A DNA stretch of 64,000 nt from Dictyoglomus sp. NZ13-RE01 (GTDB lineage: Bacteria; Dictyoglomota; Dictyoglomia; Dictyoglomales; Dictyoglomaceae), in assembly GCA_002878375.1 (NCBI GenBank), contig NIRF01000001.1:248001-312000 (forward strand), written 5' to 3'. Positions within the stretch are counted from its first letter, which is position 1. Each line of letters begins with the position of its first letter. Positions 49,221 to 58,239 of the stretch are shown piece by piece. The translations under genes and the position numbers were made by a program. Below the pieces are notes generated by a model. It saw only the letters and a program-made list of their open reading frames with translations, was not told the origin of the DNA and made no database searches.

Positions 49221-49805
49221 ATGGAATATATTTCACCATCATGGGAAGAAATATATAAACAATGTATTGACTTAGCCAAAAAAATTAAAGATGACAATTA
49301 TATTCCTGAAGTAATAGTAGGTGTGGCAAGAGGAGGATGGATACCAGCAAGAATCCTATCGGATCTTCTTGAAAATTCTTATACAGCCAATATAAAGATA
49401 GATTTCTATAGAGGGGTTGGTGAAACAAGAGAAAGACCCGTTATAACTCAAACAATATCTACAGGAGTAGAAGGGAAGAAAGTTTTAATTGCAGATGATG
49501 TAGCGGATAGTGGGAAAAGTTTAAAAGTTGCAAAAGAACACTTAGAGCATTGTGGTGCTTCTCAGGTAAAGATTGCTACCATTTATTATAAACCATGGTC
49601 CATAATTAAACCTGATTACTACATATCTGAGACATCCGCATGGATTATTTTTCCTTGGGAGGTTAACGAGACTCTTCTTAAAATTGCAAAAAACCTAAAG
49701 AGTCAAGGTAAATCTCACGATGAGATCTTAGATGAACTTTTTAAAACAGGAGTAAGTAAGGAATTAATAGATAGATTTAGAAGTGATTTTTGGAAAAATC
49801 TATGA
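49221..49805 (+). CDS. Phosphoribosyltransferase-domain protein
   Basis: A 194-residue protein with the type I PRTase fold: VIVGVARGGWIPARILSDLL, the PRPP loop KVLIADDVADSGKSLKVA and the hood-side segment YYKPWSIIKPDYYISET with WIIFPWE. These features match the xanthine/hypoxanthine-type PRTase group common in thermophiles and archaea. The base used is not clear. A C-terminal helical tail (DEILDELFKTGVSKELID) resembles small tails of this group. RBS GATGGAGGT; ATGA overlap with the NUDIX gene. Confidence 0.85.
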   Translation: MEYISPSWEEIYKQCIDLAKKIKDDNYIPEVIVGVARGGWIPARILSDLLENSYTANIKIDFYRGVGETRERPVITQTISTGVEGKKVLIADDVADSGKSLKVAKEHLEHCGASQVKIATIYYKPWSIIKPDYYISETSAWIIFPWEVNETLLKIAKNLKSQGKSHDEILDELFKTGVSKELIDRFRSDFWKNL

Positions 49806-50215
49806 AGGCAGTTTCTGCAGGTGGAATTATAATTGATGAAAAAAATAGAGTCTTAATACTACAGAAGAGAAATGGATGTTGGGTACTTCCTAAGGGACAT
49901 GTAGAGGAAGGAGAAAATATAGAAGAAACAGCTATAAGAGAGGTAGAGGAAGAATCAGGTATAAAAGCAAAGATTATAAAATTTATAGGAGAAATAGAAT
50001 ATCATGCAGAAGCCACAGAATTTCATCCTGAGGAAGATAAAAAGGTTTTATGGTTTTTAATGTATCCATTAACGAAAGATATTAATGTGGAAAAGGAAGT
50101 ATTCATTCAGGGAAAGTTTGTTGATATGAAAACTGCATTAAATTTATTGACATATCCCTTAGAAAGGGAAATGGTTAAAAAGGCTTATAGCTTAATTAAG
50201 GAGGACCAAAAATGA
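49802..50215 (+). CDS. NUDIX hydrolase
   Basis: A 137-residue protein with a complete Nudix box, GHVEEGENIEETAIREVEEESGI in sequence (the Gx5Ex7REUxEExGU pattern, G near residue 38). Substrate not assigned; the length and fold resemble Ap4A or (d)NDP-sugar hydrolases. The start at 49802 overlaps the PRTase stop by four bases (ATGA); the TTG twelve bases upstream is less likely. Coupled to the glycosyltransferase by another ATGA overlap. Confidence 0.9.
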   Translation: MKAVSAGGIIIDEKNRVLILQKRNGCWVLPKGHVEEGENIEETAIREVEEESGIKAKIIKFIGEIEYHAEATEFHPEEDKKVLWFLMYPLTKDINVEKEVFIQGKFVDMKTALNLLTYPLEREMVKKAYSLIKEDQK

Positions 50216-51399
50216 AGGTTTTAATGCTTAGCTGGGAATATCCTCCAAGAATCGTTGGAGGCTTAAGCAGGCATGTTTATGGCTTGAGCAATGCTTTAGC
50301 TTCTCTTGGCATTGATGTAAAAGTTATAACATGTTGTTCAGACATTGCTCCTGATGAGAAAAATAAAAACCTTGAGGTATATAGAGTGCCATCAAAGATT
50401 ATAGATACACCTGATTTTTTAAGCTGGATATATTTCTTGAATTTAAATTTTATTAGAAAGTCAATAGAGATATATGAAAGAGATAATTTTGATATTATCC
50501 ATGCTCATGATTGGCTAAGTGCTTTTGCAGGATACACCTTAAAGCATAGTCTAAAAAAACCTTTAGTTTCAACAATCCATGCTACAGAGTATGGAAGGAA
50601 TCAAGGTATATATACAAGAGAGCAAAAATTTATTCATGATATTGAATGGTGGCTAACTTATGAATCATGGAGAGTCATAGTATGTAGTAATTCAATGAAG
50701 GAAGAAGTTAAGAATCTTTTTAGTCTTCCTGAAGACAAGATAGATATTATACCTAACGGAATAGACATAAAAGATTTGGATTCTGGAGATATTAATTTAG
50801 AAGAAATTAGAAAAAAGTATGCTCCTAATGATGAAAAGATAGTACTTTTTATCGGTAGAATGTACTTTCAAAAGGGACCTGAATATTTGCTAAGATCAAT
50901 TCCTATTGTTCTCTCAAAATTCCCTAAAACAAAATTCATTTTTATTGGTACAGGAGACATGCTTGAACAATTGAAAAGAGAAGCATATGAATTGGGTGTT
51001 CAAGAGAATACAATATTTACAGGATTTATCGAAGATAATTTGAGAAATGCCATATTAAAAGTAAGCGATATATGTGTTTTTCCAAGCATTTATGAACCAT
51101 TTGGTATAGTTGCCTTAGAGGCAATGGCTTTAGAGAAACCTGTTATTGCCTCAAATACAGGTGGCTTTAGTGAAATAATAGAATCTGGTAGGGATGGCAT
51201 ACTTTTCAAACCAAGAGATGTTAGCGAACTTTCTCAAAAGATAATTTTCCTATTAGAAAATCCAGATTATGCAAAGGAGTTAGGGAGAAATGCTAAAGAA
51301 AAGGTAGAGAAAATTTATACCTGGGATAAAATAGCAGAAAAGACTTTAGAAGTTTATAATAGAGTTTACAAAGAGTATCAAAATTCCAATTGGAAATAA
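50212..51399 (+). CDS. Glycosyltransferase family 4 protein
   Basis: A 395-residue GT-B enzyme. The N-terminal half has MLSWEYPPRIVGGLSRHVYGL, as in starch/glycogen synthase-like GT4 proteins, and HAHDWLSAFAG; the C-terminal half has VLFIGRMYFQKGPEYLL and the nucleotide-sugar motif PSIYEPFGIVALEAMA (E-x7-E). Probable role in polysaccharide or glycolipid synthesis with the neighbouring sugar nucleotidyltransferase; donor and acceptor unknown. Confidence 0.9.
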   Translation: MKVLMLSWEYPPRIVGGLSRHVYGLSNALASLGIDVKVITCCSDIAPDEKNKNLEVYRVPSKIIDTPDFLSWIYFLNLNFIRKSIEIYERDNFDIIHAHDWLSAFAGYTLKHSLKKPLVSTIHATEYGRNQGIYTREQKFIHDIEWWLTYESWRVIVCSNSMKEEVKNLFSLPEDKIDIIPNGIDIKDLDSGDINLEEIRKKYAPNDEKIVLFIGRMYFQKGPEYLLRSIPIVLSKFPKTKFIFIGTGDMLEQLKREAYELGVQENTIFTGFIEDNLRNAILKVSDICVFPSIYEPFGIVALEAMALEKPVIASNTGGFSEIIESGRDGILFKPRDVSELSQKIIFLLENPDYAKELGRNAKEKVEKIYTWDKIAEKTLEVYNRVYKEYQNSNWK

Positions 51400-51411
51400 G
51401 GAGGAATTATT

Positions 51412-53889
51412 ATGAGAGCTGTTATAATGGCGGGGGGAGAAGGCACAAGACTTAGACCTTTAACCATAACTCGCCCCAAACCGATGGCACACGTTGTAGG
51501 AAAGCCAATCATGGAGTATATAATTGAGCTTTTAGTTAATCAGGGATTTAGAGATATAACTGCAACATTGTATTATTTACCCGAAATTATTCAAGAGTAT
51601 TTTGATGATGGCTCTTCATGGAATGTTAAATTAGATTACTCTATCGAAGAAACTCCTTTGGGAACAGCAGGCAGTGTTAAGTATGCATTAAGAGATAAAA
51701 AAAGAGAAAGAATATTAATAATAAGCGGAGATGCCTTAACAGATATTGATCTAAATAAAGTTTTGGAATTTCATGAAGAGAAAGGAGCCTTAGTTACTAT
51801 TGTTTTAAAATCTGTTGAAAATCCATTAGAATATGGGGTTGTTATAACTAATGAAGATGGAAGAATAATTAAGTTTCTTGAAAAACCTGGATGGGGAGAA
51901 GTTTTTAGTGATACTGTAAATACTGGAATTTACATCTTAGAGCCAGAGGTTTTAGATTATATACCAGAAAATACACCCTTTGATTTTAGTAAAGATCTTT
52001 TTCCTTTATTATTAAGCAAAAATGCACCCCTTTATGGATATATAAGTGACTGCTATTGGTGTGATATAGGAGATTTAAATCAATTTTTACAGGCTAATTT
52101 TGATGTATTAAATCAAAAAGTGAAAGTTAAAATATCCGGTAGAGAAATATATCCTGGCATATTTGCAAAAGAGGGGATTGAGATCTTTCCAACTGCATAT
52201 CTAAAACCGCCTGTGTATGTAGGACAATTCACAAGAATAATGGATAATGCTCACATACGTGGTCCTGTTGTTTTGGGAGATAATGTCTTTATTGATAGTG
52301 AGTGCAAAATAGAAAGATCTGTGGTTTTTAACAATACTTACATAGGTAAAAAAACTTCTATTTTTTCTGCAATAGTTGGAAATAGATGTAACATAAAGGA
52401 TCAAGTGAGAATAGAAGAGGGAGCAATTATAGGAGATAATACAAACTTAGGAGGCAAAGTATTTGTCAACAATAATGTAAAGATCTGGCCAAATAAGATC
52501 GTAGAAACTGGAACCTTTGTAAATTCAAGTATAATTTGGGGTAGTCATTGGAGAAAAACATTTTTCGGTCAAAGAGGTATTTCAGGCATGATAAACGTAG
52601 AAATTACTCCAGAATTGGCAACAAAAATTGGCTCCGCCTTCGGGACAGTACTTCCAAAAGGATCAGATGTAGTCATGAGCAGAGATATTGACCCTGCTTG
52701 TAGAATGATAAAAAGAGCTCTACTTACTGGAATTTTATCTACAGGAGTACATGTTTACGACATAAGGACTCTACCTATACCTGTTTCGAAATACTCTGTG
52801 CCAAATCTCCTTGCAAAGGCAGGAGTTCATGTAAGACTTTCTCCCTATGATAATGAAAAAATTCTTATTGAATTCTTTGATGAAAACGGAGTATCCATTG
52901 ATAAAAGTACAGAGAGAAAGATTGAGAATATACTTTTTAGGGAGGATTTTAGAAGAACATATGCAAAAGAGGTTGGAGAAATAAAATTCCCTCCCCATAT
53001 AATTGAGTACTATTTAATGGGACTTTTGAAAAAAGTTGATACCGAATCTATAAAGAAGAAAAACTTTAAAATAATTGTTGATTACAAAGGAAGCAGTATA
53101 TCCCTAATACTACCTCATATCTTATCTAATCTAAAGATTGAAAATTTGTCTTTAAATCTCTATGGAGAAAATCTTTCTCTCACATCTATAACCTCTTCTG
53201 AATCTCTAAGTAACTTAGTAAAATCTTTTGGCGCTGACTTAGGAGTTGTTTTTACCCATGATGGAGAGAACTTTTCTCTATTTACTCCTCAAGGAAACTA
53301 CATATCAAAAGATACCCTTATTGCAACAATAGCCCTATTGAATTTCAAAACATTTCCAAACAGCCAAATAGTAGTCCCTGTAACAGTTTCTAACATGATT
53401 GAGAAATTAGCAGAAATAGAAGGAGGAAGGGTTTATCGTAGTAAAACTTCTCCCTCTGAGCTTGTGAAAGCAACCCTTAGAATAGGAGCAAAATTAGGAG
53501 CAAGTGAAGACGGTATTATATATCCAGAATTTCAATTGTCCTTTGATGGTATATATGGTTTTATAAAAACTTTAGAACTACTTTCTAAAACTGGATACAA
53601 TATAGATGAAATTTTTATGAGCTTGCCTAATTTATATAAAGTAAAAAATGTAGTTGATTGTCCTATAGAGCTCAAGGGGAAAATAATGAGAAAAATTATA
53701 GAGGAAAATATTGAACAATCCATTGATTATACTGATGGAATAAAAATCAATTTTGGAGAATCATGGGTACTGATACTGCCTCATCCAGAAGATCCAGCTT
53801 TTGAAGTATACGCAGAAGCAACCTCACTAAAGGATGCCCAGGACCTTTGTAAACTATTCTCAGAGAAAATCACATCATTAATAGGATGA
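51412..53889 (+). CDS. Sugar nucleotidyltransferase/phosphomannomutase-like fusion
   Basis: An 825-residue, three-part protein. Residues 1-235: nucleotidyltransferase with AGGEGTRLRPLTITRPKPM and GDALTDIDL, as in mannose-1-phosphate guanylyltransferases. About 250-370: left-handed beta-helix hexapeptide repeats. About 380-820: phosphohexomutase-like domain. The phosphoserine loop (usually TASHNP) is not found; the matching place reads VHVRLSPYDNEK, so mutase activity is doubtful. The same arrangement is known in other bacteria as Mpg-type fusions. It probably makes GDP-mannose or a similar donor for the upstream glycosyltransferase. Confidence 0.85.
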   Translation: MRAVIMAGGEGTRLRPLTITRPKPMAHVVGKPIMEYIIELLVNQGFRDITATLYYLPEIIQEYFDDGSSWNVKLDYSIEETPLGTAGSVKYALRDKKRERILIISGDALTDIDLNKVLEFHEEKGALVTIVLKSVENPLEYGVVITNEDGRIIKFLEKPGWGEVFSDTVNTGIYILEPEVLDYIPENTPFDFSKDLFPLLLSKNAPLYGYISDCYWCDIGDLNQFLQANFDVLNQKVKVKISGREIYPGIFAKEGIEIFPTAYLKPPVYVGQFTRIMDNAHIRGPVVLGDNVFIDSECKIERSVVFNNTYIGKKTSIFSAIVGNRCNIKDQVRIEEGAIIGDNTNLGGKVFVNNNVKIWPNKIVETGTFVNSSIIWGSHWRKTFFGQRGISGMINVEITPELATKIGSAFGTVLPKGSDVVMSRDIDPACRMIKRALLTGILSTGVHVYDIRTLPIPVSKYSVPNLLAKAGVHVRLSPYDNEKILIEFFDENGVSIDKSTERKIENILFREDFRRTYAKEVGEIKFPPHIIEYYLMGLLKKVDTESIKKKNFKIIVDYKGSSISLILPHILSNLKIENLSLNLYGENLSLTSITSSESLSNLVKSFGADLGVVFTHDGENFSLFTPQGNYISKDTLIATIALLNFKTFPNSQIVVPVTVSNMIEKLAEIEGGRVYRSKTSPSELVKATLRIGAKLGASEDGIIYPEFQLSFDGIYGFIKTLELLSKTGYNIDEIFMSLPNLYKVKNVVDCPIELKGKIMRKIIEENIEQSIDYTDGIKINFGESWVLILPHPEDPAFEVYAEATSLKDAQDLCKLFSEKITSLIG

Positions 53890-54773
53890 TAAAAAATATG
53901 TTTGGAAGAACATGGAAAAAGGTAAGAAATATGGAAGAAGTAAAGAAATACTTAATAGCTATAGGGGGCAGAGAGGAGAAAGGGACAGGTTCTGAATTGG
54001 TAAGAATAAGACTCCCTTACAGTGTATTTACTTTCTATAATAACGGTACAATCTATTCAACACCCTCCGACGATCCAAAGTTATTTGATGTATGGAAGAA
54101 AATAGATGAAATAATCAATGGAAGATTCAAAAAACCTTCCCAGGATTTCCTTATAGGCTTAGATGAAACAGGAAAGGGAGAGGTTATTGGTCCTATCATT
54201 TTAACAGGCGTAATTTTTCACAAAGATGACTTTGAGATGATAGATTATATAATTGGCACTGCTGATACTAAGAAGAAACACTCCCTTGATTATTGGAATA
54301 AATTATTTAACGATCTATCCAAAGTTAAAAGTGTTTTTTATAAATTTTCTGAGATTTCCCCTGATGAAATTGACAAAAATAATATAAATAGATTAATGGA
54401 CCTGAAATATAGAGAATTAATTACTTCATTACTGGAAAAGGTAGAAATAGAAAGAACAAGAATCGTAATTGATGACTATGGATTAGGTGAATCATTGAAA
54501 ACTTTCTTACATAGTTTGAAGGCAGAGGTTATTATCTCAACAAATTCTGAGGACTTTTATTTAGAGACAAAACTGGCATCTGTCATTTCCAAATATATAA
54601 GAGAAATTAAAATACAGGAACTTAGGGAAAAATATATCATAGAAGGACTGAACTTTGGTTCAGGAAATCTTGATGACCCAACCACAAAATCTTGGCTTGA
54701 AAAGTGGAAGAAAGAAAAAGGTGAATATCCAGAAATAGTAAGAAAAAGCTTCCTGAAAAATTTAAAAATATAA
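53886..54773 (+). CDS. rnhC: Ribonuclease HIII
   Basis: Removes RNA from RNA-DNA hybrids. The 295-residue protein has an N-terminal TBP-like substrate-binding domain (about 1-90, with YNNGTIYSTPS) and the RNase H fold with GLDETGKGEVIGPI (catalytic D and E), VIDDYGL and the C-terminal FGSGNLDDPTTKSWLEKW. The GKGE active-site form and N-domain favour type 3 over RNase HII. The start could also be the ATG at 53898 or 53931; 53886 overlaps the previous stop by four bases. Confidence 0.86.
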   Translation: MIKNMFGRTWKKVRNMEEVKKYLIAIGGREEKGTGSELVRIRLPYSVFTFYNNGTIYSTPSDDPKLFDVWKKIDEIINGRFKKPSQDFLIGLDETGKGEVIGPIILTGVIFHKDDFEMIDYIIGTADTKKKHSLDYWNKLFNDLSKVKSVFYKFSEISPDEIDKNNINRLMDLKYRELITSLLEKVEIERTRIVIDDYGLGESLKTFLHSLKAEVIISTNSEDFYLETKLASVISKYIREIKIQELREKYIIEGLNFGSGNLDDPTTKSWLEKWKKEKGEYPEIVRKSFLKNLKI

Positions 54774-54788
54774 AGGGAGAGGTAAAAA

Positions 54789-55991
54789 ATGATAATATGG
54801 GATGATGATTTTTCACAGCTAACTGAATTCTTAAGAAATCAACCAGAAATACCTTTTTTAATATGTGATGAAAACACCTATTTAGCATGTGGTAAGAATA
54901 TAGAAGAAAGGCTCAGTAATTCAAAAATAAAATACGATATCATAATCTATCCAGGAAATACGCATGCAGACGAAAAAAGTATATGTCAACTTCTCATAAA
55001 AACACGAGAAAATTCATTATTTGTATCTATAGGATCTGGAAGTATAACAGATTTAACAAGATTTGTAGCTTATAAACAAAAATTAAGGTTTATTTCGGTT
55101 CCTACTGCCCCTTCCATGGATGGATATGCATCTCCAGTAGCTCCTCTTACCATTGATGGTTTAAAATTAACACTCACTGCAAAACCCCCTGAAAATATCT
55201 TTATTAACATGAATGTAATAAAAAATTCTCCAGAAATATTAACTTTAGCAGGCTTTGGAGACTTAATGGGTAAATATACAGGACTTTTAGATTGGCAATT
55301 GGCTCATATTATAACCGATGAAAAAATAGATTTTAACATTGTTAAAGAAGTTAGAGAGATCTGTGATAGTACATTAAATAGTATAGAAAAAGAGGATTTC
55401 TTAAAAAAATTGTTATATGGATTGATCAGGTCAGGAGAACTCATGACTATCTGGGGTAACTCAAGACCTGCTTCTGGAGCTGAACATCATGTTGCCCACT
55501 ATTTAGAATATAAAGGTTATAAATTATATCATGGTATATGCGTAGGAATATCAACCATATATGTTTTAGATCTTTATGAAAAGTTTTTAAATTTTCTTTC
55601 TGAAAATACTCAAGATTTAATAAATTACGAATTAGACATAGAAAAATGGGAAAATCATATTAAAAATATTTTCCCTAATACATACAAAAGGATTTTTGAA
55701 GAATATAAGGAACTGCTCAGAGATATAAACAACAAGGAAAAAAGAGCCTTAATTATTAATAAATTAGAAGAAAACAAAGATTACATTAGCAAAATTATAA
55801 AAGAGACTCTAAATCATAGGGAGAAAATTATAGAAGGATATAAAAAAATTAATTTTTCAACCAACGCTCTTGACTGGGGAATAACAACAGAAGATATGAA
55901 AGAAGCTCTAAAAAATGGTTGCTTTATAAGAAACAGATTTACTATTTTATCTTTCTTATGGTATTTAGGAGTTTTAGAGAGGTTTGTATAA
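54789..55991 (+). CDS. sn-glycerol-1-phosphate dehydrogenase (EgsA/AraM family)
   Basis: Reduces dihydroxyacetone phosphate to sn-glycerol-1-phosphate, the backbone of archaeal lipids and of a few bacterial ones. The 400-residue protein has the NAD motif [31 protein letters not shown] (metal ligand Asp), [12 protein letters not shown] (metal ligand His) and [14 protein letters not shown] (metal ligand His), the full set for this group of iron-ADH-like enzymes. It follows rnhC after 15 bases with RBS GGGAGAGG and ends just before the tRNA array. Confidence 0.87.
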   Translation: MIIWDDDFSQLTEFLRNQPEIPFLICDENTYLACGKNIEERLSNSKIKYDIIIYPGNTHADEKSICQLLIKTRENSLFVSIGSGSITDLTRFVAYKQKLRFISVPTAPSMDGYASPVAPLTIDGLKLTLTAKPPENIFINMNVIKNSPEILTLAGFGDLMGKYTGLLDWQLAHIITDEKIDFNIVKEVREICDSTLNSIEKEDFLKKLLYGLIRSGELMTIWGNSRPASGAEHHVAHYLEYKGYKLYHGICVGISTIYVLDLYEKFLNFLSENTQDLINYELDIEKWENHIKNIFPNTYKRIFEEYKELLRDINNKEKRALIINKLEENKDYISKIIKETLNHREKIIEGYKKINFSTNALDWGITTEDMKEALKNGCFIRNRFTILSFLWYLGVLERFV

Positions 55992-55997
55992 AAAAAC

Positions 55998-56074
55998 TGG
56001 CGCGCCCGGGAGGATTCGAACCCCCGACCCACGGATTAGAAGTCCGTTGCTCTATCCTACTGAGCTACGGGCGC
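55998..56074 (-). tRNA. tRNA-Arg (anticodon TCT)
   Basis: Complete cloverleaf: acceptor GCGCCCG/CGGGCGC, D-arm GCTC/GAGC, anticodon stem ACGGA/TCCGT with loop CTTCTAA, T-arm GGGGGTTCGAATCCTCC and encoded CCA. Last of the five tRNAs in transcription order. Confidence 0.96.
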
Positions 56075-56090
56075 ACTTTTACTTATATTT

Positions 56091-56168
56091 TGGGGTGAAC
56101 GGCGGGACTTGAACCCGCGACCACTGGGGCCACAACCCAGCGCTCTGCCAAACTGAGCTACGTTCACC
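56091..56168 (-). tRNA. tRNA-His (anticodon GTG)
   Basis: Acceptor GTGAACG/CGTTCAC with an extra 5' G (-1) facing C73, the identity element of tRNA-His; anticodon loop TTGTGGC; T-arm GCGGGTTCAAGTCCCGC; CCA encoded. Confidence 0.96.
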
Positions 56169-56186
56169 ATAAAATTCCTCTAAAAC

Positions 56187-56263
56187 TGGCGCGCCCAGGA
56201 GGACTTGAACCCCCGACCTTCAGATTCGAAGTCTGCCGCTCTATCCAGCTGAGCTATGGGCGC
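56187..56263 (-). tRNA. tRNA-Arg (anticodon TCG)
   Basis: Acceptor GCGCCCA/TGGGCGC, D-arm GCTC/GAGC, anticodon loop CTTCGAA, CCA encoded. The base pair 27-43 is a G-A mismatch. Similar in sequence to the tRNA-Arg(TCT) in the same array, which suggests duplication. Confidence 0.94.
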
Positions 56264-56269
56264 ATTTTA

Positions 56270-56346
<77 letters not shown>

Positions 56347-56351
56347 TCGCA

Positions 56352-56428
56352 TGGTCGGGGCAGCTGGATTTGAACCAGCGACCTCCTGGTCCCAAACCAG
56401 GCGCGCTAATCCACTGCGCCATGCCCCG
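56352..56428 (-). tRNA. tRNA-Pro (anticodon TGG)
   Basis: Acceptor CGGGGCA/TGCCCCG, anticodon stem CCTGG/CCAGG with loop TTTGGGA, T-arm GCTGGTTCAAATCCAGC, CCA encoded. First of the array behind the promoter. Confidence 0.96.
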
Positions 56429-56440
56429 CTGGCTAATAAG

Positions 56441-56469
56441 ATAATATAAAAAATTGCTTATTAAGTCAA
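56441..56469 (-). promoter_or_regulatory. tRNA array promoter
   Basis: On the minus strand TTGACT (56464-56469), 17-base spacer, TATTAT (56441-56446); start near 56434, six bases before tRNA-Pro. All five tRNAs have gaps under 25 bases and should be one transcript. Confidence 0.8.
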
Positions 56470-56519
56470 GTGGTTTTTAATTTAAAAATGGAACACGGAA
56501 GGGAGATGGTATCCCCTTA

Positions 56520-56651
56520 ATGGATATTAAAGTTATCAGAGTAGGAGAAGTGAAAAAAGAAAATGGCACTTGGATGTTTTTATGGTATCCTTATTCAAAA
56601 TACCATAAAGATAGAGGTGTCCAGGTGCCATGTGGAATTATTATACCATAA
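56520..56651 (+). CDS. Possible 43-residue ORF, function unknown
   Basis: ATG 56520 to TAA 56651 encodes a 43-residue peptide beginning MDIKVIRVGEVKKENG and ending QVPCGIIIP. No clear ribosome site is placed for it, and it runs through the hairpin at the edge of the insertion sequence. It may be a chance frame or a remnant cut by the insertion. I do not recognise it. Confidence 0.2.
   Translation: MDIKVIRVGEVKKENGTWMFLWYPYSKYHKDRGVQVPCGIIIP
56563..56631. repeat. Nested inverted repeat at the insertion sequence edge
   Basis: Outer arms ATGGCACTTGGA (56563-56574) and TCCAGGTGCCAT (56620-56631), one G-T pair; inner arms TATGGTAT (56581-56588) and ATACCATA (56600-56607). The heptamer ATGGTAT occurs four times here: 56506 and 56582 forward, 56600 and 56643 reversed. 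Probably a terminal or transposase-binding region of the adjacent element, possibly two abutting ends. Confidence 0.6.
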
Positions 56652-57189
56652 TGAGAGTATCTTTTGATAAAAAATCTCTAAGATATCAAATTGTTCAGTA
56701 TGCCTTAGAAAAAGGTATCAAACCTACTGCTAAGGCTTTTAATACTACTCCTAAAACAGTTAGAAAATGGCTGAATAGATGGAAAGAAAAAGGTATCTCT
56801 GGTCTTATTGACCAAAGTAAGGCTCCTAAAAATCCTAAAAGGTATATCACTCAAGAACAAAAGGATTTAGCTATTAAACTTAAAAAAGAATTCCCTTCTT
56901 TTGGAGCAAAAAGGTTAAAAAGAGATTTTGCTCTTTCTCTCTCTGAAAAGGCTCTTAGAAAAATTTGGAAAGAAAATGGTCTCTTAAAGAAGAGAAGAAG
57001 AAAACACAAAACAAAGAGAAACTTGAGAGAGATAAAGAAGAATTGGCCTCTTTTCTCTCAGATAGAGGTTGATACAAAATATTTGGATGATATCCTAGGG
57101 TATTTCTGTCAGATGTTCAAAAATTATCTCCTAATACTTATTTAAAACCATTGTTAGAAAATAAACAAAACAAAAAAATAGGCTCTTAA
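56630..57189 (+). mobile_element. Degenerate insertion sequence, transposase with internal deletion
   Basis: The first 160 or so codons encode a helix-turn-helix transposase start: IVQYALEKGIKPTAKAF, TPKTVRKWLNRWKEKGISGL, then a second helical domain and the beginning of an integrase (DDE) core with QIEVDTKYLDDI, where the first catalytic Asp stands; this is the IS481/IS3-like order. After TKYLDDI the frame ends at 57145. Another frame from 57103 (FLSDVQKLSPNTYLKPLLEN) to TAA 57189 looks like the transposase C-terminus. So about the central DDE core is lost and the element cannot move by itself. Confidence 0.7.
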
Positions 57190-57197
57190 AAGAGCCT
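57165..57197 (-). terminator. Terminator of the minus-strand accessory cassette
   Basis: Palindrome AGGCTCTT-AA-AAGAGCCT (57180-57197), followed on the minus strand by ATTTTTTTG. It lies about 55 bases after the cupin stop. The transposase-remnant stop codon on the plus strand falls in its loop. Confidence 0.75.
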
Positions 57198-57251
57198 GCA
57201 GCTAAATTGTGTAATAATTAACATATCAAATCAGCAACTTTCCTGAACTTC

Positions 57252-57659
57252 TCACTGATCAAATTTAAGCTGAAAATAGTATTCATCGTCAACAGGTTCC
57301 AACCATTCTACCTCTCCCTTATCAGGGTTTGTTGTAATTGCAATATGAGAAAGAAAACTATTTGGCACTGCACCATGCCAGTGTTTCACATTCGGCGGAA
57401 TTACAACAACATCCCCTTCTTTTATTATCTTTGCAGACTTTCCTTCTTCTTGATAATACCCTTTTCCACCAGTAACTACTAAAATCTGTCTACCTGGGTG
57501 TCTGTGCCAATTATTTCTTGCACCTTCCTCAAAAGTATAAATTGCACAGTTCATAGTTTTATTGTAAGTTACTAATGTTTCAATCCAAACGGTTCCAATA
57601 AAATAGCTATTTTGGACTTTAGTTCCTAATGGAAAAATTAGCTTTTCAATCTTATCCAT
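57252..57659 (-). CDS. Cupin-domain protein
   Basis: A 135-residue single-domain cupin. The metal motifs are visible: NNWHRHPGRQILVVTGGKG (G-x5-HxH-x3,4-E-type motif with Gln for Glu) and VVIPPNVKHWHGAVP. Small cupins of this kind often sit beside aldo/keto reductases and flavodoxins in clostridial clusters; a role in carbonyl metabolism or a lyase such as mandelonitrile lyase-like activity is possible but not shown. Start at ATG 57659; GTG 57671 is the alternative. Last gene of the accessory cassette. Confidence 0.82.
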   Translation of the reverse strand: MDKIEKLIFPLGTKVQNSYFIGTVWIETLVTYNKTMNCAIYTFEEGARNNWHRHPGRQILVVTGGKGYYQEEGKSAKIIKEGDVVVIPPNVKHWHGAVPNSFLSHIAITTNPDKGEVEWLEPVDDEYYFQLKFDQ

Positions 57660-57678
57660 TTGAATTCTCACTTCTCTT

Positions 57679-58209
57679 TTAAGTTAATAAACCAAGCTTT
57701 AATAACCAGTTTTGAATATCTTTATCAGCTTGGTTAACATTGCTTCCTCTAATGGCTAATCCTGGCAACACATTTGCGTTTGGGCACAGTTTCTTTATGT
57801 CACGTTCACTGCTCCCAAGTCCACTTCCTTCATGTGTGCAAAATGGAGCAATGGTCTTTCCTGAAAAATCGTAAGACTCTAAAAAAGTAAATACTGTCAT
57901 TGGCATTGTTCCCCACCAATTGGGATAGCCAAGGAAAACCACTTCATAGGAGCTTATATCCTCAAGTCTATTTGCAAGCTCTGGTCTGGCATTTTTCCGT
58001 TTTTCTTCCTTTGCTATTTCTATTGTTTCGTAATAATCTTCTGGATATTGTTTTACTGGCTTGATTTCAAATAAATCACCACCCATTAATTTTTGTATTT
58101 TTTGAGCAACTATTTCCGTATTCCCGATTGCCAGGTTTGTAATTCTGCCATTAAGATAATTGTTTCCTCTACGAGAAAAATAAGCGATGAGAATTTTCGA
58201 ATGTGGCAT
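57679..58209 (-). CDS. Flavodoxin
   Basis: A 176-residue FMN-binding electron carrier. It starts ILIAYFSRRGNNYLNGRI (phosphate loop), and has FEIKPVKQYPEDYYETIEIAKEE cited here by its first part, VVFLGYPNWWGTMPM (flavin-stacking loop with two Trp) and PFCTHEGSGLGSSERDI. This is the short flavodoxin type common in Firmicutes cassettes with aldo/keto reductases. 19 bases separate it from the cupin gene and 30 from the esterase. Confidence 0.9.
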   Translation of the reverse strand: MPHSKILIAYFSRRGNNYLNGRITNLAIGNTEIVAQKIQKLMGGDLFEIKPVKQYPEDYYETIEIAKEEKRKNARPELANRLEDISSYEVVFLGYPNWWGTMPMTVFTFLESYDFSGKTIAPFCTHEGSGLGSSERDIKKLCPNANVLPGLAIRGSNVNQADKDIQNWLLKLGLLT

Positions 58210-58239
58210 TGTCTATCAACCTTAAGATTTTTGCAAATG

